Part shown: piece by piece, positions 55,736-63,599 of the stretch
Layout of the letters: each line of letters starts with the position of its first letter
Position numbering within the stretch: the stretch's first letter is position 1
Source: Mucilaginibacter arboris
Lineage (GTDB): Bacteria; Bacteroidota; Bacteroidia; Sphingobacteriales; Sphingobacteriaceae
Assembly (NCBI RefSeq): GCF_009754915.1
Contig: NZ_WPIK01000004.1
Location: 1-64,000 of the forward strand
Length of the DNA stretch: 64,000 nucleotides
Reading direction: 5' to 3'
The notes under the pieces: generated by a model
Seen by the model: only the letters and a program-made list of their open reading frames with translations
Told to the model about the DNA's origin: nothing
Database searches by the model: none
Position numbers and translations under genes: made by a program

Positions 55736-57574
55736 ATGAGTTTTGAATTGAACCGCCCCAATTACGGCTTTTCTGCCAGTAAAGAAGAACGCACAGACGG
55801 GGATTATATTAACCCGTTGCCAAGGGCAGTCATCCGTCCTAATTCTTTTACTTTACTTGATGGCGAATGGAAGTTTGCGCTCGACCAGGAAGACCGCGGT
55901 TTGCTGGAAGGCTGGCACTTAAACCATCAATATGATGATACAGCCCATTGGCCAGGAAGTGTAGAACAGCAGATAGCAAAAGGCAAAGATAAATCAGCAG
56001 AAAATTCCTGGGGAGATAAAGTAGTGGTTTGGTACGAGCGCGAATTTCCGCTGCCGGTACAAAGCAATGGCCCGGGTTTGCCGCCTTCTATTTTGCAATT
56101 AACTTTTGGTGCTTGTGGGTACGAAACACAGGTTTGGCTAAACGGGCTTCCGCTGCAAACCATTGAAGGCGAACTGGTGCATGTAGGAGAATATACTTCT
56201 TTTTCTTATGAACTGGATGATACAGCAATGCAACCAATAAACCGATTAACGGTACGTATTGCAGATACTAAAGATGCCGATACTACCCGTGGCAAACAGG
56301 AATCTTCTGTGTATAAACGAGGCGGAATTTGGTATCAAACTTATACAGGAGCTGTAAGAAGTGTTTGGTTGGAATCAGTAGAACGAAACCGTTTGCGCTC
56401 GCGTGTTGGTGTGGTAAGTTTGGTGGAAGAAAAAATGGTCCGCCTTAATTTAACTACACGCATCCATGACCCCGGCACTTACACAATTAAATTACAGGTT
56501 TTTAACAAACATCCCGATCAGGCTGAACCCATTGCAACAGATAAATATCCATTATTGTTGGAAGCCGGCCAAAAAGAACAACGTGTAGTTATAGAGATTC
56601 CGGATGCTAAACTTTGGTCCCCAGATTCTCCAACACGCTATCGTTTAGTTGCCCAGCTGATTGACCCAAATGGTTATATTGCTGAGATTGAAACCACTTT
56701 CGGGCTTCGAAAAGTTGAAGCACGTGGCTGCTGTGTTTACCTGAATGATAAACCTATTTACCTTGATGGTATTTTATATCAGCCAGGCGGCGCAACGTAT
56801 GAAGAAATTAAACAGCACATGCATTCTATGAAGGCTTTGGGCTGTAATTTGGTTCGGATACATATTGCTGGTGTTGATCCGCGTATTTATAATTTGGCTG
56901 ATAAATTAGGGCTTCTTTTATGGGTAGAAGTTCCGAGTCCTCATAGTTCTAATGCCAAAAGCAGGGCAAACCATCAGGCAGAATTATTGCGGATGTTAGC
57001 TTTAATCGGCACTCACCCTTCTGTAATTATCTGGAGCTTATATAATGAAGACTGGGGTGCGCAAGATATTGCTTTCAACCCGGAAACCCGGCAATATATT
57101 ATGGATATGTATCACTTTATGAAACTTGCGGAGCCTCAATTTTTAGTAGTGGATAATGATGGCTGGCAGCATGTTTCTTATTTGGGAAGATTAAAATCTG
57201 ATTTGCTGACCGCACATTTATACACACCAGATTTAAACCGATGGAGGGAATTACTGGATGACTTATCTAATGGAAAACTGAATGGAGTAGCTGCAAACCC
57301 ATTAGTAGTTGGCGATCCTTTCTTTTTTAGAAAACAAGTACCGTTAATTGTAAGTGAGTGGGGCGGATTTGGTTTTTCTGATTATGGCGGCCCGCAAAGC
57401 AATGATGAACGTACACAGCAAATCCGTTTGTATAAAGAAGAATTGCGCAAACGCCCGATTGCAGGTGATGTTTATACACAAGCTACTGATATTGAAGATG
57501 AAGTAAATGGTTTAATTACGGCTTCCGGCGAATTGAAAGTTCCGGAAGGGTTATTGAATTCGGGCAGCAAGTAA
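55736..57574 (+). CDS. Glycoside hydrolase family 2 enzyme
   Basis: This 612-residue protein has the GH2 order: sugar-binding jelly-roll (LDGEWKFALDQED, GACGYETQVWLNG), Ig-like middle, and TIM barrel with acid/base in SLYNEDWG and nucleophile in VSEWGGFG. The activity could be beta-galactosidase, glucuronidase or mannosidase. It has no signal peptide, unlike most Bacteroidota GH2 enzymes, so it is probably cytoplasmic and acts on imported oligosaccharides. No transporter or SusCD pair is nearby. Confidence 0.9.
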   Translation: MSFELNRPNYGFSASKEERTDGDYINPLPRAVIRPNSFTLLDGEWKFALDQEDRGLLEGWHLNHQYDDTAHWPGSVEQQIAKGKDKSAENSWGDKVVVWYEREFPLPVQSNGPGLPPSILQLTFGACGYETQVWLNGLPLQTIEGELVHVGEYTSFSYELDDTAMQPINRLTVRIADTKDADTTRGKQESSVYKRGGIWYQTYTGAVRSVWLESVERNRLRSRVGVVSLVEEKMVRLNLTTRIHDPGTYTIKLQVFNKHPDQAEPIATDKYPLLLEAGQKEQRVVIEIPDAKLWSPDSPTRYRLVAQLIDPNGYIAEIETTFGLRKVEARGCCVYLNDKPIYLDGILYQPGGATYEEIKQHMHSMKALGCNLVRIHIAGVDPRIYNLADKLGLLLWVEVPSPHSSNAKSRANHQAELLRMLALIGTHPSVIIWSLYNEDWGAQDIAFNPETRQYIMDMYHFMKLAEPQFLVVDNDGWQHVSYLGRLKSDLLTAHLYTPDLNRWRELLDDLSNGKLNGVAANPLVVGDPFFFRKQVPLIVSEWGGFGFSDYGGPQSNDERTQQIRLYKEELRKRPIAGDVYTQATDIEDEVNGLITASGELKVPEGLLNSGSK

Positions 57575-57584
57575 TTTTACCCGA

Positions 57585-57596
57585 TAAAAGAAGCAT
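57585..57596 (+). repeat. 12-mer between GH2 and mazE
   Basis: Exact copy, 11 bp after the GH2 stop. Confidence 0.95.
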
Positions 57597-57647
57597 ATCT
57601 TTTATTGAATTAAAGTTGTACTTACGATTACAACTTTTTGTTTTTAC

Positions 57648-57655
57648 TATATTTG
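57648..57655 (+). promoter_or_regulatory. -7 box before mazEF
   Basis: TATATTTG ends 32 bp before the mazE ATG, in a region MazEF would be expected to autoregulate. Confidence 0.5.
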
Positions 57656-57687
57656 ATATAAAATGAAACGTTTAGGTTATAACTGTT

Positions 57688-57936
57688 ATGAAAACGAACA
57701 TCATTAATATTGGAAATAGTGAGGGAATTATTCTTCCTTCAACGCTTCTTCGACAATTAAATTTAACGTTAAAATCGGCTGTTAATATTGAAATTGAAAA
57801 TGGTGCCATCACGATTAAACCAGATCCCAGGCAAGGTTGGGCAGAAGCTGCAAAGCAAATGCATGATGCACAAGACGATGAACTTTTATCAGACGATTTT
57901 TCAAATAGTTTTGACAGAGAAGAGTGGACATGGTAA
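57688..57936 (+). CDS. mazE: MazE-type antitoxin (SpoVT/AbrB)
   Basis: This 82-residue protein has an N-terminal AbrB swapped-hairpin domain (TNIINIGNSEGIILPSTLL) and an acidic, disordered C-terminal tail (DDELLSDDFSNSFDREEWTW) that would bind MazF. It overlaps mazF by 7 bp. The antitoxin likely represses its own promoter. Confidence 0.87.
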   Translation: MKTNIINIGNSEGIILPSTLLRQLNLTLKSAVNIEIENGAITIKPDPRQGWAEAAKQMHDAQDDELLSDDFSNSFDREEWTW

Positions 57937-58259
57937 AGGAAATCCAGCAATATGAAATTTTCTGGATTTCTTTAGACCCAACCCAAGGTAGCGAAATGGC
58001 TAAAAACCGGCCATGTGTAGTAATAAGTCCTAACGAAATGAACTTTTTTCTGCGTACCTTAATTATCGTTCCGATAACATCTACCATAAAAAACTATCCA
58101 TGGCGCGTGAGTTGTATAGTTGCTAACCGTGCAGGTTCAATAGCTACAGATCAAATAAAAGTTGTTGACCGGGTTCGTGTAGGTTCAAAAATAGGCAAAC
58201 TGTCAATTGATGAAATATCGGCTTTAAAAGATGTTATCCAGAAAATGCTAATCGATTAA
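57930..58259 (+). CDS. mazF: MazF-type endoribonuclease toxin
   Basis: This 109-residue PemK/MazF protein has YEIFWISLDPTQGSEMAKNRPCVVISPNEMN with the conserved glycine-serine-E and RPCVVIS strand, then IIVPITST and the C-terminal helix. It would cut single-stranded mRNA at a short motif. I choose ATG 57930 over GTG 57924; either overlaps the mazE stop. Confidence 0.87.
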   Translation: MVKEIQQYEIFWISLDPTQGSEMAKNRPCVVISPNEMNFFLRTLIIVPITSTIKNYPWRVSCIVANRAGSIATDQIKVVDRVRVGSKIGKLSIDEISALKDVIQKMLID

Positions 58260-58282
58260 CTTTTCACTCCTTTAATATTTAC

Positions 58283-59500
58283 TTACAAACCCTGCGCAAT
58301 AACAAAGCCGCTTGCCCAAGCCCATTGAAAATTATAACCGCCCAACCAACCGGTAACATCTACACATTCTCCGCCAAAATATAGTCCTGGTACTTTTTTA
58401 GCTTCTAATGTTTTGGAGGAAAGTTCTTGTGTTGAAACGCCGCCACGCATTACCTCAGCTTTATCATAACCTTTATCTCCGGCAGGCTTCACTTTAAAAT
58501 GATGGATTAATGCTTCAGTTTTTTGCAAATCAGCTTTACTTAACGAAGCAAGATTTTTTTCTACCGGTAAAAGAAGCATTAAAGCTTCCGCAAACTTTCT
58601 TGTATATAAGTTTGATAACAAAGTAAGTAACTGTTTTTTTCCGTTAAGACTTCGCTCCTCCTCAATCAATTCCAAAATGTGTTGGTTTGGAAGTAAATCG
58701 ATTTCAATAGCATTGCCAGGTTTCCAGTAAGAAGAAATCTGTAGAATTGCTGGTCCGCTTAAACCCCAATGCGTAAACAAAATGTTTTCTTCGAAACTGA
58801 TCTCGCCACAACTTACACGGCAAAAAATAGAATTACCGGAAAGCTGTTCGTACCATTGCTGCTCTTTTCCGGTAATGGTTAGCGGAACCAAAGCCGGCGC
58901 TGTTTGCGTGATTTGCAGTCCAAATTGCCGTGCTATTTTCAACCCAAAATCTGTTGCGCCCATTTTGGAAATCGGCAAACCGCCGGTTGCAATCACAACT
59001 TTTGGCGATCTGATCGTTTCCTCTCTTCCGTTCCTAACCAATTTAATTTCAAAGCCAATGCTGTTTTTATCGATACTTTTTACTTCTGTGTTGCACCAGA
59101 TTTCCTGATTGATATCGGTACACAAATCCGTAAAAACTTTTACAATATCTTTTGCTTTGTTGCTCTCCGGAAAAAGCTGTCCTAATGTTTTTTCTTTTCC
59201 TTTTATTCCTCCATAAACTTCAAAAAAACTAATCGTATCCTGAACAGTAAATTGCGAAAAAGCTGATTTGCAAAAGTGCTCGTTCTCTGAAATAAACTGT
59301 TGAGCTGACGTATTCAGGTTAGTATAATTACATCTTCCGCCGCCGCTGATCAAAATCTTTGCGCCTGGTTGACTGTTTTTTTCGATAACTAATGTTCGTT
59401 TTCCCAATAATCCGGCTTGTGCAGCGCACATTAAACCGCAAGCGCCGGCACCAATAATTACCGCATCAAAACCAATGTCTTTTGTTAAATTTGTACTCAT
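58283..59500 (-). CDS. BaiN/HI0933-like FAD oxidoreductase
   Basis: This 405-residue flavoprotein has an N-terminal Rossmann motif (FDAVIIGAGACGLMCA), GGGRCNYTN and C-terminal GGECVDVTGWLGGYNFQWAW, the HI0933 signature. Members include BaiN-type reductases; the substrate is unknown. Its frame is open to 59683, but I start at ATG 59500 because the Rossmann motif follows within 15 residues and nuoA begins there on the other strand. A 12-mer encodes MLLLPV. Confidence 0.88.
   Translation of the reverse strand: MSTNLTKDIGFDAVIIGAGACGLMCAAQAGLLGKRTLVIEKNSQPGAKILISGGGRCNYTNLNTSAQQFISENEHFCKSAFSQFTVQDTISFFEVYGGIKGKEKTLGQLFPESNKAKDIVKVFTDLCTDINQEIWCNTEVKSIDKNSIGFEIKLVRNGREETIRSPKVVIATGGLPISKMGATDFGLKIARQFGLQITQTAPALVPLTITGKEQQWYEQLSGNSIFCRVSCGEISFEENILFTHWGLSGPAILQISSYWKPGNAIEIDLLPNQHILELIEEERSLNGKKQLLTLLSNLYTRKFAEALMLLLPVEKNLASLSKADLQKTEALIHHFKVKPAGDKGYDKAEVMRGGVSTQELSSKTLEAKKVPGLYFGGECVDVTGWLGGYNFQWAWASGFVIAQGL
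58568..58579 (+). repeat. 12-mer inside the flavoprotein gene (MLLL frame)
   Basis: Exact copy with CCGG extension, encoding LMLLLPV. Confidence 0.95.
59486..59493 (+). promoter_or_regulatory. -7 box 5 bp before nuoA
   Basis: TAAATTTG is followed by TACTC and then ATG 59499. The box lies within the divergent flavoprotein coding region. Confidence 0.5.
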
Positions 59501-60086
59501 GCAAGAAGTTTCGCAAATATCAGAATTTGGAAAGATATTGATCTTTTTAATTACAGGTTTGGTCCTGACAGGCTCTCTTTTGCTGCTGAACAGATTAATT
59601 GCGCCAAACAAGCCAAACGCCATAAAGAACAGTTCATACGAATGCGGCGAAGAACCAACCGGTTCTTCCTGGGTACAACTCAATTCGCGCTTTTATGTTA
59701 TTGCACTGATTTTCCTGTTGTTTGATGTAGAAATGGTGTTTGTTTTTCCCTGGGCAACTGTTTTTGGCAGCCATGAATTAATTGCAGAAGATGAGCGTTG
59801 GGGATGGCTTAGCCTTATAGAAATGTTTGTTTTTATGGGAATTTTAATCCTTGGCCTGGTTTATGTCTGGATAAAAGGAGATCTGCAATGGATTAAAACT
59901 AAAGTTGTACAACCACGGGTCCGGGTAAATATTCCTGCTTCGGTTTATAACAAAATCAATGAAATGAGTTATGCGGTCAAACCTTTCTCCGCAGAAGAAA
60001 AAACAGAAAATATACCGGTAAAAGAAGCACCGGCAACAGCAGCTGTGCGAAAACCGATGTTCAAACCCAAATTAACCAACCAATAA
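59499..60086 (+). CDS. nuoA: NADH-quinone oxidoreductase subunit A
   Basis: NuoA is a three-helix membrane subunit of complex I. The 195-residue protein has SSYECGEEPTGSSW, RFYVIALIFLLFDVEMVFVFPWA and a third helix. It is much longer than E. coli NuoA (147) because of a C-terminal extension (from about residue 125, ending KPKLTNQ), which includes PVKEAP from a 10-of-12 repeat copy (60019-60030). I start at ATG 59499, with a -7 box 5 bp upstream. It is 3 bp before nuoB. Confidence 0.93.
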   Translation: MQEVSQISEFGKILIFLITGLVLTGSLLLLNRLIAPNKPNAIKNSSYECGEEPTGSSWVQLNSRFYVIALIFLLFDVEMVFVFPWATVFGSHELIAEDERWGWLSLIEMFVFMGILILGLVYVWIKGDLQWIKTKVVQPRVRVNIPASVYNKINEMSYAVKPFSAEEKTENIPVKEAPATAAVRKPMFKPKLTNQ

Positions 60087-60089
60087 GAA

Positions 60090-60605
60090 ATGAGTGCCGG
60101 AAACAAACAAGAAAGCGGTGGCGTAATTGTTACTAAATTGGATGATTTATTAAATTGGTCGAGGTTATCTTCTTTATGGCCAATGAGTTTTGGTATTGCC
60201 TGCTGTGCGATAGAAATGATGGGCTCTTATGCTTCTACCTATGATTTAGACCGTTTTGGTGTTTTTCCCCGGCCTTCGCCAAGGCAATCTGATGTAATTA
60301 TTATAGCCGGAACGGTAACTTTTAAAATGGCCGAACGGATTAAACGTTTATACGAACAAATGCCGGAACCGCGATATGTAATTTCCATGGGTTCCTGTTC
60401 CAATTGTGGCGGCCCATATTGGGAACATGGTTATCACGTAGTAAAAGGTGTTGACCGGATTATTCCTGTTGATATTTATGTACAAGGTTGCCCTCCGCGG
60501 CCCGAAGCTTTGATTGGAGGAATCCTGGAATTGCAGAAAAAGATTGAGAAGGAAGAATTGATGAAGGAGAAGATAACTTTTAAACCCGAAACAAGCCTGA
60601 CCTGA
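60090..60605 (+). CDS. nuoB: NADH-quinone oxidoreductase subunit B
   Basis: NuoB carries the terminal 4Fe-4S cluster N2 of complex I. The 171-residue protein has C38-C39 ([11 protein letters not shown]), C103 in [10 protein letters not shown] and C134 in [11 protein letters not shown] terminator follows at 60631, so nuoC and the rest are not in this operon. Confidence 0.95.
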   Translation: MSAGNKQESGGVIVTKLDDLLNWSRLSSLWPMSFGIACCAIEMMGSYASTYDLDRFGVFPRPSPRQSDVIIIAGTVTFKMAERIKRLYEQMPEPRYVISMGSCSNCGGPYWEHGYHVVKGVDRIIPVDIYVQGCPPRPEALIGGILELQKKIEKEELMKEKITFKPETSLT

Positions 60606-60630
60606 AAAGAAATATAATAATTATATCGAT

Positions 60631-60665
60631 AAAAAGGGCTTCCTGTTTTTCCGGAAGCTCTTTTT
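60631..60665 (+). terminator. Terminator after nuoB
   Basis: The stem AAAAAG-GGCTTCC / GGAAGC-TCTTTTT, with T-runs on both sides, lies 26 bp after nuoB. Confidence 0.88.
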
Positions 60666-60679
60666 ATATGCCCTAATTT

Positions 60680-60865
60680 TTACGGATGCTTAAGCGTGTC
60701 TTTCATGCCATTGGTGCTATCCTTCATTTGGATATTGCCCTTATTGCCAACTGTATCAGCTTCGCCACCTTTGGCACGGTCGCCGTTAGAACCATTATTA
60801 CAGGATTCGATCACTGCCGAAGCAGCTAAAATCAAAATAAATAAACTTAGTTTTTTAATTAACAT
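60680..60865 (-). CDS. Small lipoprotein, 61 aa
   Basis: This 61-residue protein has a signal peptide with cysteine at C22 (VIESC) and a polar, disordered tail (N, G, D, K). It resembles the small Bacteroidota lipoproteins of unknown function and is next to another one. Confidence 0.65.
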   Translation of the reverse strand: MLIKKLSLFILILAASAVIESCNNGSNGDRAKGGEADTVGNKGNIQMKDSTNGMKDTLKHP

Positions 60866-60909
60866 ATCTTTAAATTTTAGAGGATGAGGTTTACTTAACA
60901 GCGCCTTGA

Positions 60910-61206
60910 TTATTTTTGAGATTTCTGCGTGTTCTTCTGGTAAACAGAATCAGCCCCCATTTGCCCTTGGGCAGTAGTTGAGCCGTTTGCACTTTTTGTA
61001 GCAGATTGAGGCTGAGGGTTAACTCCATTAGCCTCACTGCGCCGATTATCTGTAGTATGCGAAGTATCGCTACCTCCTGCATTATTAGATACTGACTGAT
61101 CAGTTTCTGTATCCATACCACTTTTGCTGTGGGAACCGCTGCAAGCCTGAAATGCGCAAACCATTAACAGGCCAACAAATGCCAAAGTTATTTTTTTGAT
61201 TATCAT
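60910..61206 (-). CDS. Small Ser/Asn-rich lipoprotein, 98 aa
   Basis: This protein has a signal peptide and lipobox FQAC (C22) and a low-complexity S/N/T/G/Q tail (GGSDTSHTTDNRR, ATKSANGSTTAQGQ). No family is recognised. The tail suggests a surface-exposed, disordered lipoprotein. It and the 61-aa lipoprotein are 44 bp apart on the same strand. Confidence 0.65.
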   Translation of the reverse strand: MIIKKITLAFVGLLMVCAFQACSGSHSKSGMDTETDQSVSNNAGGSDTSHTTDNRRSEANGVNPQPQSATKSANGSTTAQGQMGADSVYQKNTQKSQK

Positions 61207-61311
61207 GTTTTCTATTTTTATTACGAGAACACAGGTTTCCAGATTTAGTTTAAACCGATTTTACAAATCCAGGTTTGCAAACAAACTCCAAATAATGCCT
61301 GTTATTATTAG

Positions 61312-61617
61312 ATGGAAACCAAAGAAAAATTTTCTGATATAATTAAAGGGGACAAACCGGTATTGGTTGATTTTTTTGCAACCTGGTGCGGCCCGTGCAA
61401 ATCTCAGGCACCAATTTTAGATAACCTGAAAAGTACGTTGCAGGATGAAGTAACGATTTTAAAAATTGATGTTGATAAAAACCCGAAAGCAGCAGCAGCA
61501 TACCAGGTGCAAGGCGTACCAACTTTAATTTTGTTTAAAAACGGACAAATTAAATGGCGGCAATCGGGCGTTGCCAACATTGCGCAATTGCAACAGGTTA
61601 TAAAAAATGCACGGTAA
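61312..61617 (+). CDS. Thioredoxin-family protein
   Basis: This 101-residue cytoplasmic protein has WCGPC (C26, C29) and cis-proline VQGVPTLILFK. It is a second thioredoxin, distinct from trxA at 40021. Its TAA stop (61615-61617) is the first three bases of a 12-mer. Confidence 0.93.
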   Translation: METKEKFSDIIKGDKPVLVDFFATWCGPCKSQAPILDNLKSTLQDEVTILKIDVDKNPKAAAAYQVQGVPTLILFKNGQIKWRQSGVANIAQLQQVIKNAR

Positions 61618-61626
61618 AAGAAGCAT
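61615..61626 (+). repeat. 12-mer providing the thioredoxin stop codon
   Basis: Exact copy; its TAA is the stop of the thioredoxin gene, between two convergent genes. Confidence 0.95.
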
Positions 61627-61628
61627 TA

Positions 61629-62477
61629 TTATACTTCATTCACTTGTTCATTAAGTTTAGCGCTTAACAGCCTGCTGGTTTCGTAAAAATAACGCTTCCG
61701 GTTAAAGCCTAAAACCCATTGGATGCCGCGGGTAGCATTGGTAAGGAACACTTCATCAGCTTCATTCAAAATCTGTGGATTGATTTGTGCTTCTGTAACG
61801 GGAATACTGTTTTTAAGGGCTAATTCTATCACTACCTGTCGCATCACACCTTTAATGCAACCTTCACTTAAAGCTGGTGTATATAAAGTTCCGTTGTATT
61901 TAATAAAGATATTGGAGCTGATGGATTCGCATAAAAAACCATTTTGATTGAGGATAAAAGCATCATCCAAACGGTTACGCTGCTTATGAACGCCCGCAAG
62001 GACATAAGTAAGCGAATTACAGGTTTTTAAATTAGATAAACTATTGATTGGTTTGGAAATATCTTCAAACACATTCATAATTAACCCACGCTGGTTTAAC
62101 GTATATTGCTGATCTTGTAACGTTTCCCATTCAATTGCATAAGCTAATTTATTATCCGTAGGTGTATATAATCCGCCGGCATCACGGAAAACAGTTAACC
62201 GCATGCGGCCATTTTTTGCTTTGTTTCGCGTGGCTAACTCTTTGGCTTTTTCCTTTAAAAAATCAATATCCAAGGCAGAATAATTCTCCAGTTTTAAGGC
62301 TTTCATGCCCGACTGCAACCGCTTTGCATGCAAACTGGCAAACTGTAATTGCCCTTTAATCATCCTCATGCTTTCGAAAATACCATCGCCATATCGAAAA
62401 GCACGGTTATTCAATTGAAGAACTTGCTGCTCAGCCGGAATAATTTCTCCGTTATAATTAAAAAATAGTAAAGCCAT
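61629..62477 (-). CDS. Class IV aminotransferase (PabC/IlvE-like)
   Basis: This 282-residue PLP enzyme has NNRAFRYGDGIFESMR, the catalytic K151 in SNLKTCNSLTYVLA and the phosphate loop ESISSNIFI. It is either 4-amino-4-deoxychorismate lyase (folate) or a branched-chain aminotransferase; the shorter length favours the lyase. It precedes rluD on the same strand by 6 bp, in an operon with it. Confidence 0.87.
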   Translation of the reverse strand: MALLFFNYNGEIIPAEQQVLQLNNRAFRYGDGIFESMRMIKGQLQFASLHAKRLQSGMKALKLENYSALDIDFLKEKAKELATRNKAKNGRMRLTVFRDAGGLYTPTDNKLAYAIEWETLQDQQYTLNQRGLIMNVFEDISKPINSLSNLKTCNSLTYVLAGVHKQRNRLDDAFILNQNGFLCESISSNIFIKYNGTLYTPALSEGCIKGVMRQVVIELALKNSIPVTEAQINPQILNEADEVFLTNATRGIQWVLGFNRKRYFYETSRLLSAKLNEQVNEV

Positions 62478-62483
62478 TAAAAT

Positions 62484-63539
62484 CTAAGACAGCGTATCTG
62501 GTATTTCATTAGTTACCGTAGCAACATATTTCTGCCATTTTTCTAAAGCCATCCTAAAATCATCAGGTAAAGGTGCTTCAAAATGAACATACTTTTTAGT
62601 AGTTGGATGGATAAAGCCTAATGTTTGTGCATGCAGCGCCTGGCGCGGCAATAGTTCAAAACAGTTTTCTACAAACTGTTTGTACTTGGTAAAAACAGTT
62701 CCTTTTAAAATTTTGTCTCCGCCATAAACTGCATCGTTAAACAAAGGATGGCCGATATGTTTTAAATGTGCACGGATTTGGTGCGTACGGCCAGTTTCTA
62801 ACTGGCATTCTATTAACGTAACATAATTTAACCGTTGCAAAACTTTATAATGTGTTACCGCCCATTTTCCTTTTTCTTCCTCATCATAAATAGACATCAC
62901 CCGGCGGTCTTTTAAACTTCTGCCAATATAACCGGTAATAGTTCCGTCTTTTTCCAAATCTCCCCAAACCAAAGCCAGGTACTTTCTTGTAATAGTATGA
63001 TCAAAAAACTGCCGCGCCAGCCAGGCCATTGCCCTTTCGTTTTTGCTGATAACGAGCAGACCGGAAGTATCTTTATCTATACGATGAACCAAACCTGGCC
63101 TACCACTATTGCCAGGCAGTTCGGGAAGTTGGTTGAAATGATAAACCAAACCGTTTACCAAAGTACCATCATAATTATTAAAACCAGGATGCACCACCAT
63201 GCCTGCAGGTTTGTTAATAATTAACAAGTCATCATCTTCATGAACAATATTAAGCGGAATATTTTCCGGATAAACTTCTGTATCCCGTGGCGGATGCGGC
63301 AACACAACAGAAATTACATCCTGTGGCTTAACTTTATAACTTGGCTTAATAATTTTATCGTTTACCAAGACGTTACCTAATTCAATGCCGTTTTGCAGAC
63401 GGTTCCGGGTAACATTTTCTAAACGGTTCATCAGAAATTTATCAATACGCAGTAAAGCCTGGCCTTTATCTACTACTATCCTAAAGTGTTCGTAAAGTTC
63501 CTGCTCTTCCTGTTCGTATAGTTCTGTTTCCTGGTTCAT
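62484..63539 (-). CDS. rluD: Pseudouridine synthase RluD-like
   Basis: This 351-residue enzyme has an N-terminal S4 domain (LRIDKFLMNRLENVTRN) and RluA-family catalysis with HRIDKDTSGLL (D155 from ATG 63539; E. coli D139). It modifies uridines in 23S rRNA helix 69 if it is RluD proper. I start at ATG 63539; an in-frame TTG three codons upstream is less likely. A -7 box (TACTTTTG) ends 6 bp before the ATG. Confidence 0.9.
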   Translation of the reverse strand: MNQETELYEQEEQELYEHFRIVVDKGQALLRIDKFLMNRLENVTRNRLQNGIELGNVLVNDKIIKPSYKVKPQDVISVVLPHPPRDTEVYPENIPLNIVHEDDDLLIINKPAGMVVHPGFNNYDGTLVNGLVYHFNQLPELPGNSGRPGLVHRIDKDTSGLLVISKNERAMAWLARQFFDHTITRKYLALVWGDLEKDGTITGYIGRSLKDRRVMSIYDEEEKGKWAVTHYKVLQRLNYVTLIECQLETGRTHQIRAHLKHIGHPLFNDAVYGGDKILKGTVFTKYKQFVENCFELLPRQALHAQTLGFIHPTTKKYVHFEAPLPDDFRMALEKWQKYVATVTNEIPDTLS

Positions 63540-63545
63540 CGGGCA

Positions 63546-63553
63546 CAAAAGTA
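63546..63553 (-). promoter_or_regulatory. -7 box 6 bp before rluD
   Basis: On the minus strand TACTTTTG is followed by TGCCCG and ATG. Confidence 0.55.
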
Positions 63554-63599
63554 ACAGTTTTTTAATGAACCATTTTTGATTAATAAACGTAAAATCAGT

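Noticed and set aside
59501-59683. 61-residue extension of the flavoprotein gene
   Set aside because: It overlaps nuoA on the opposite strand, and the Rossmann motif already sits near the later ATG.
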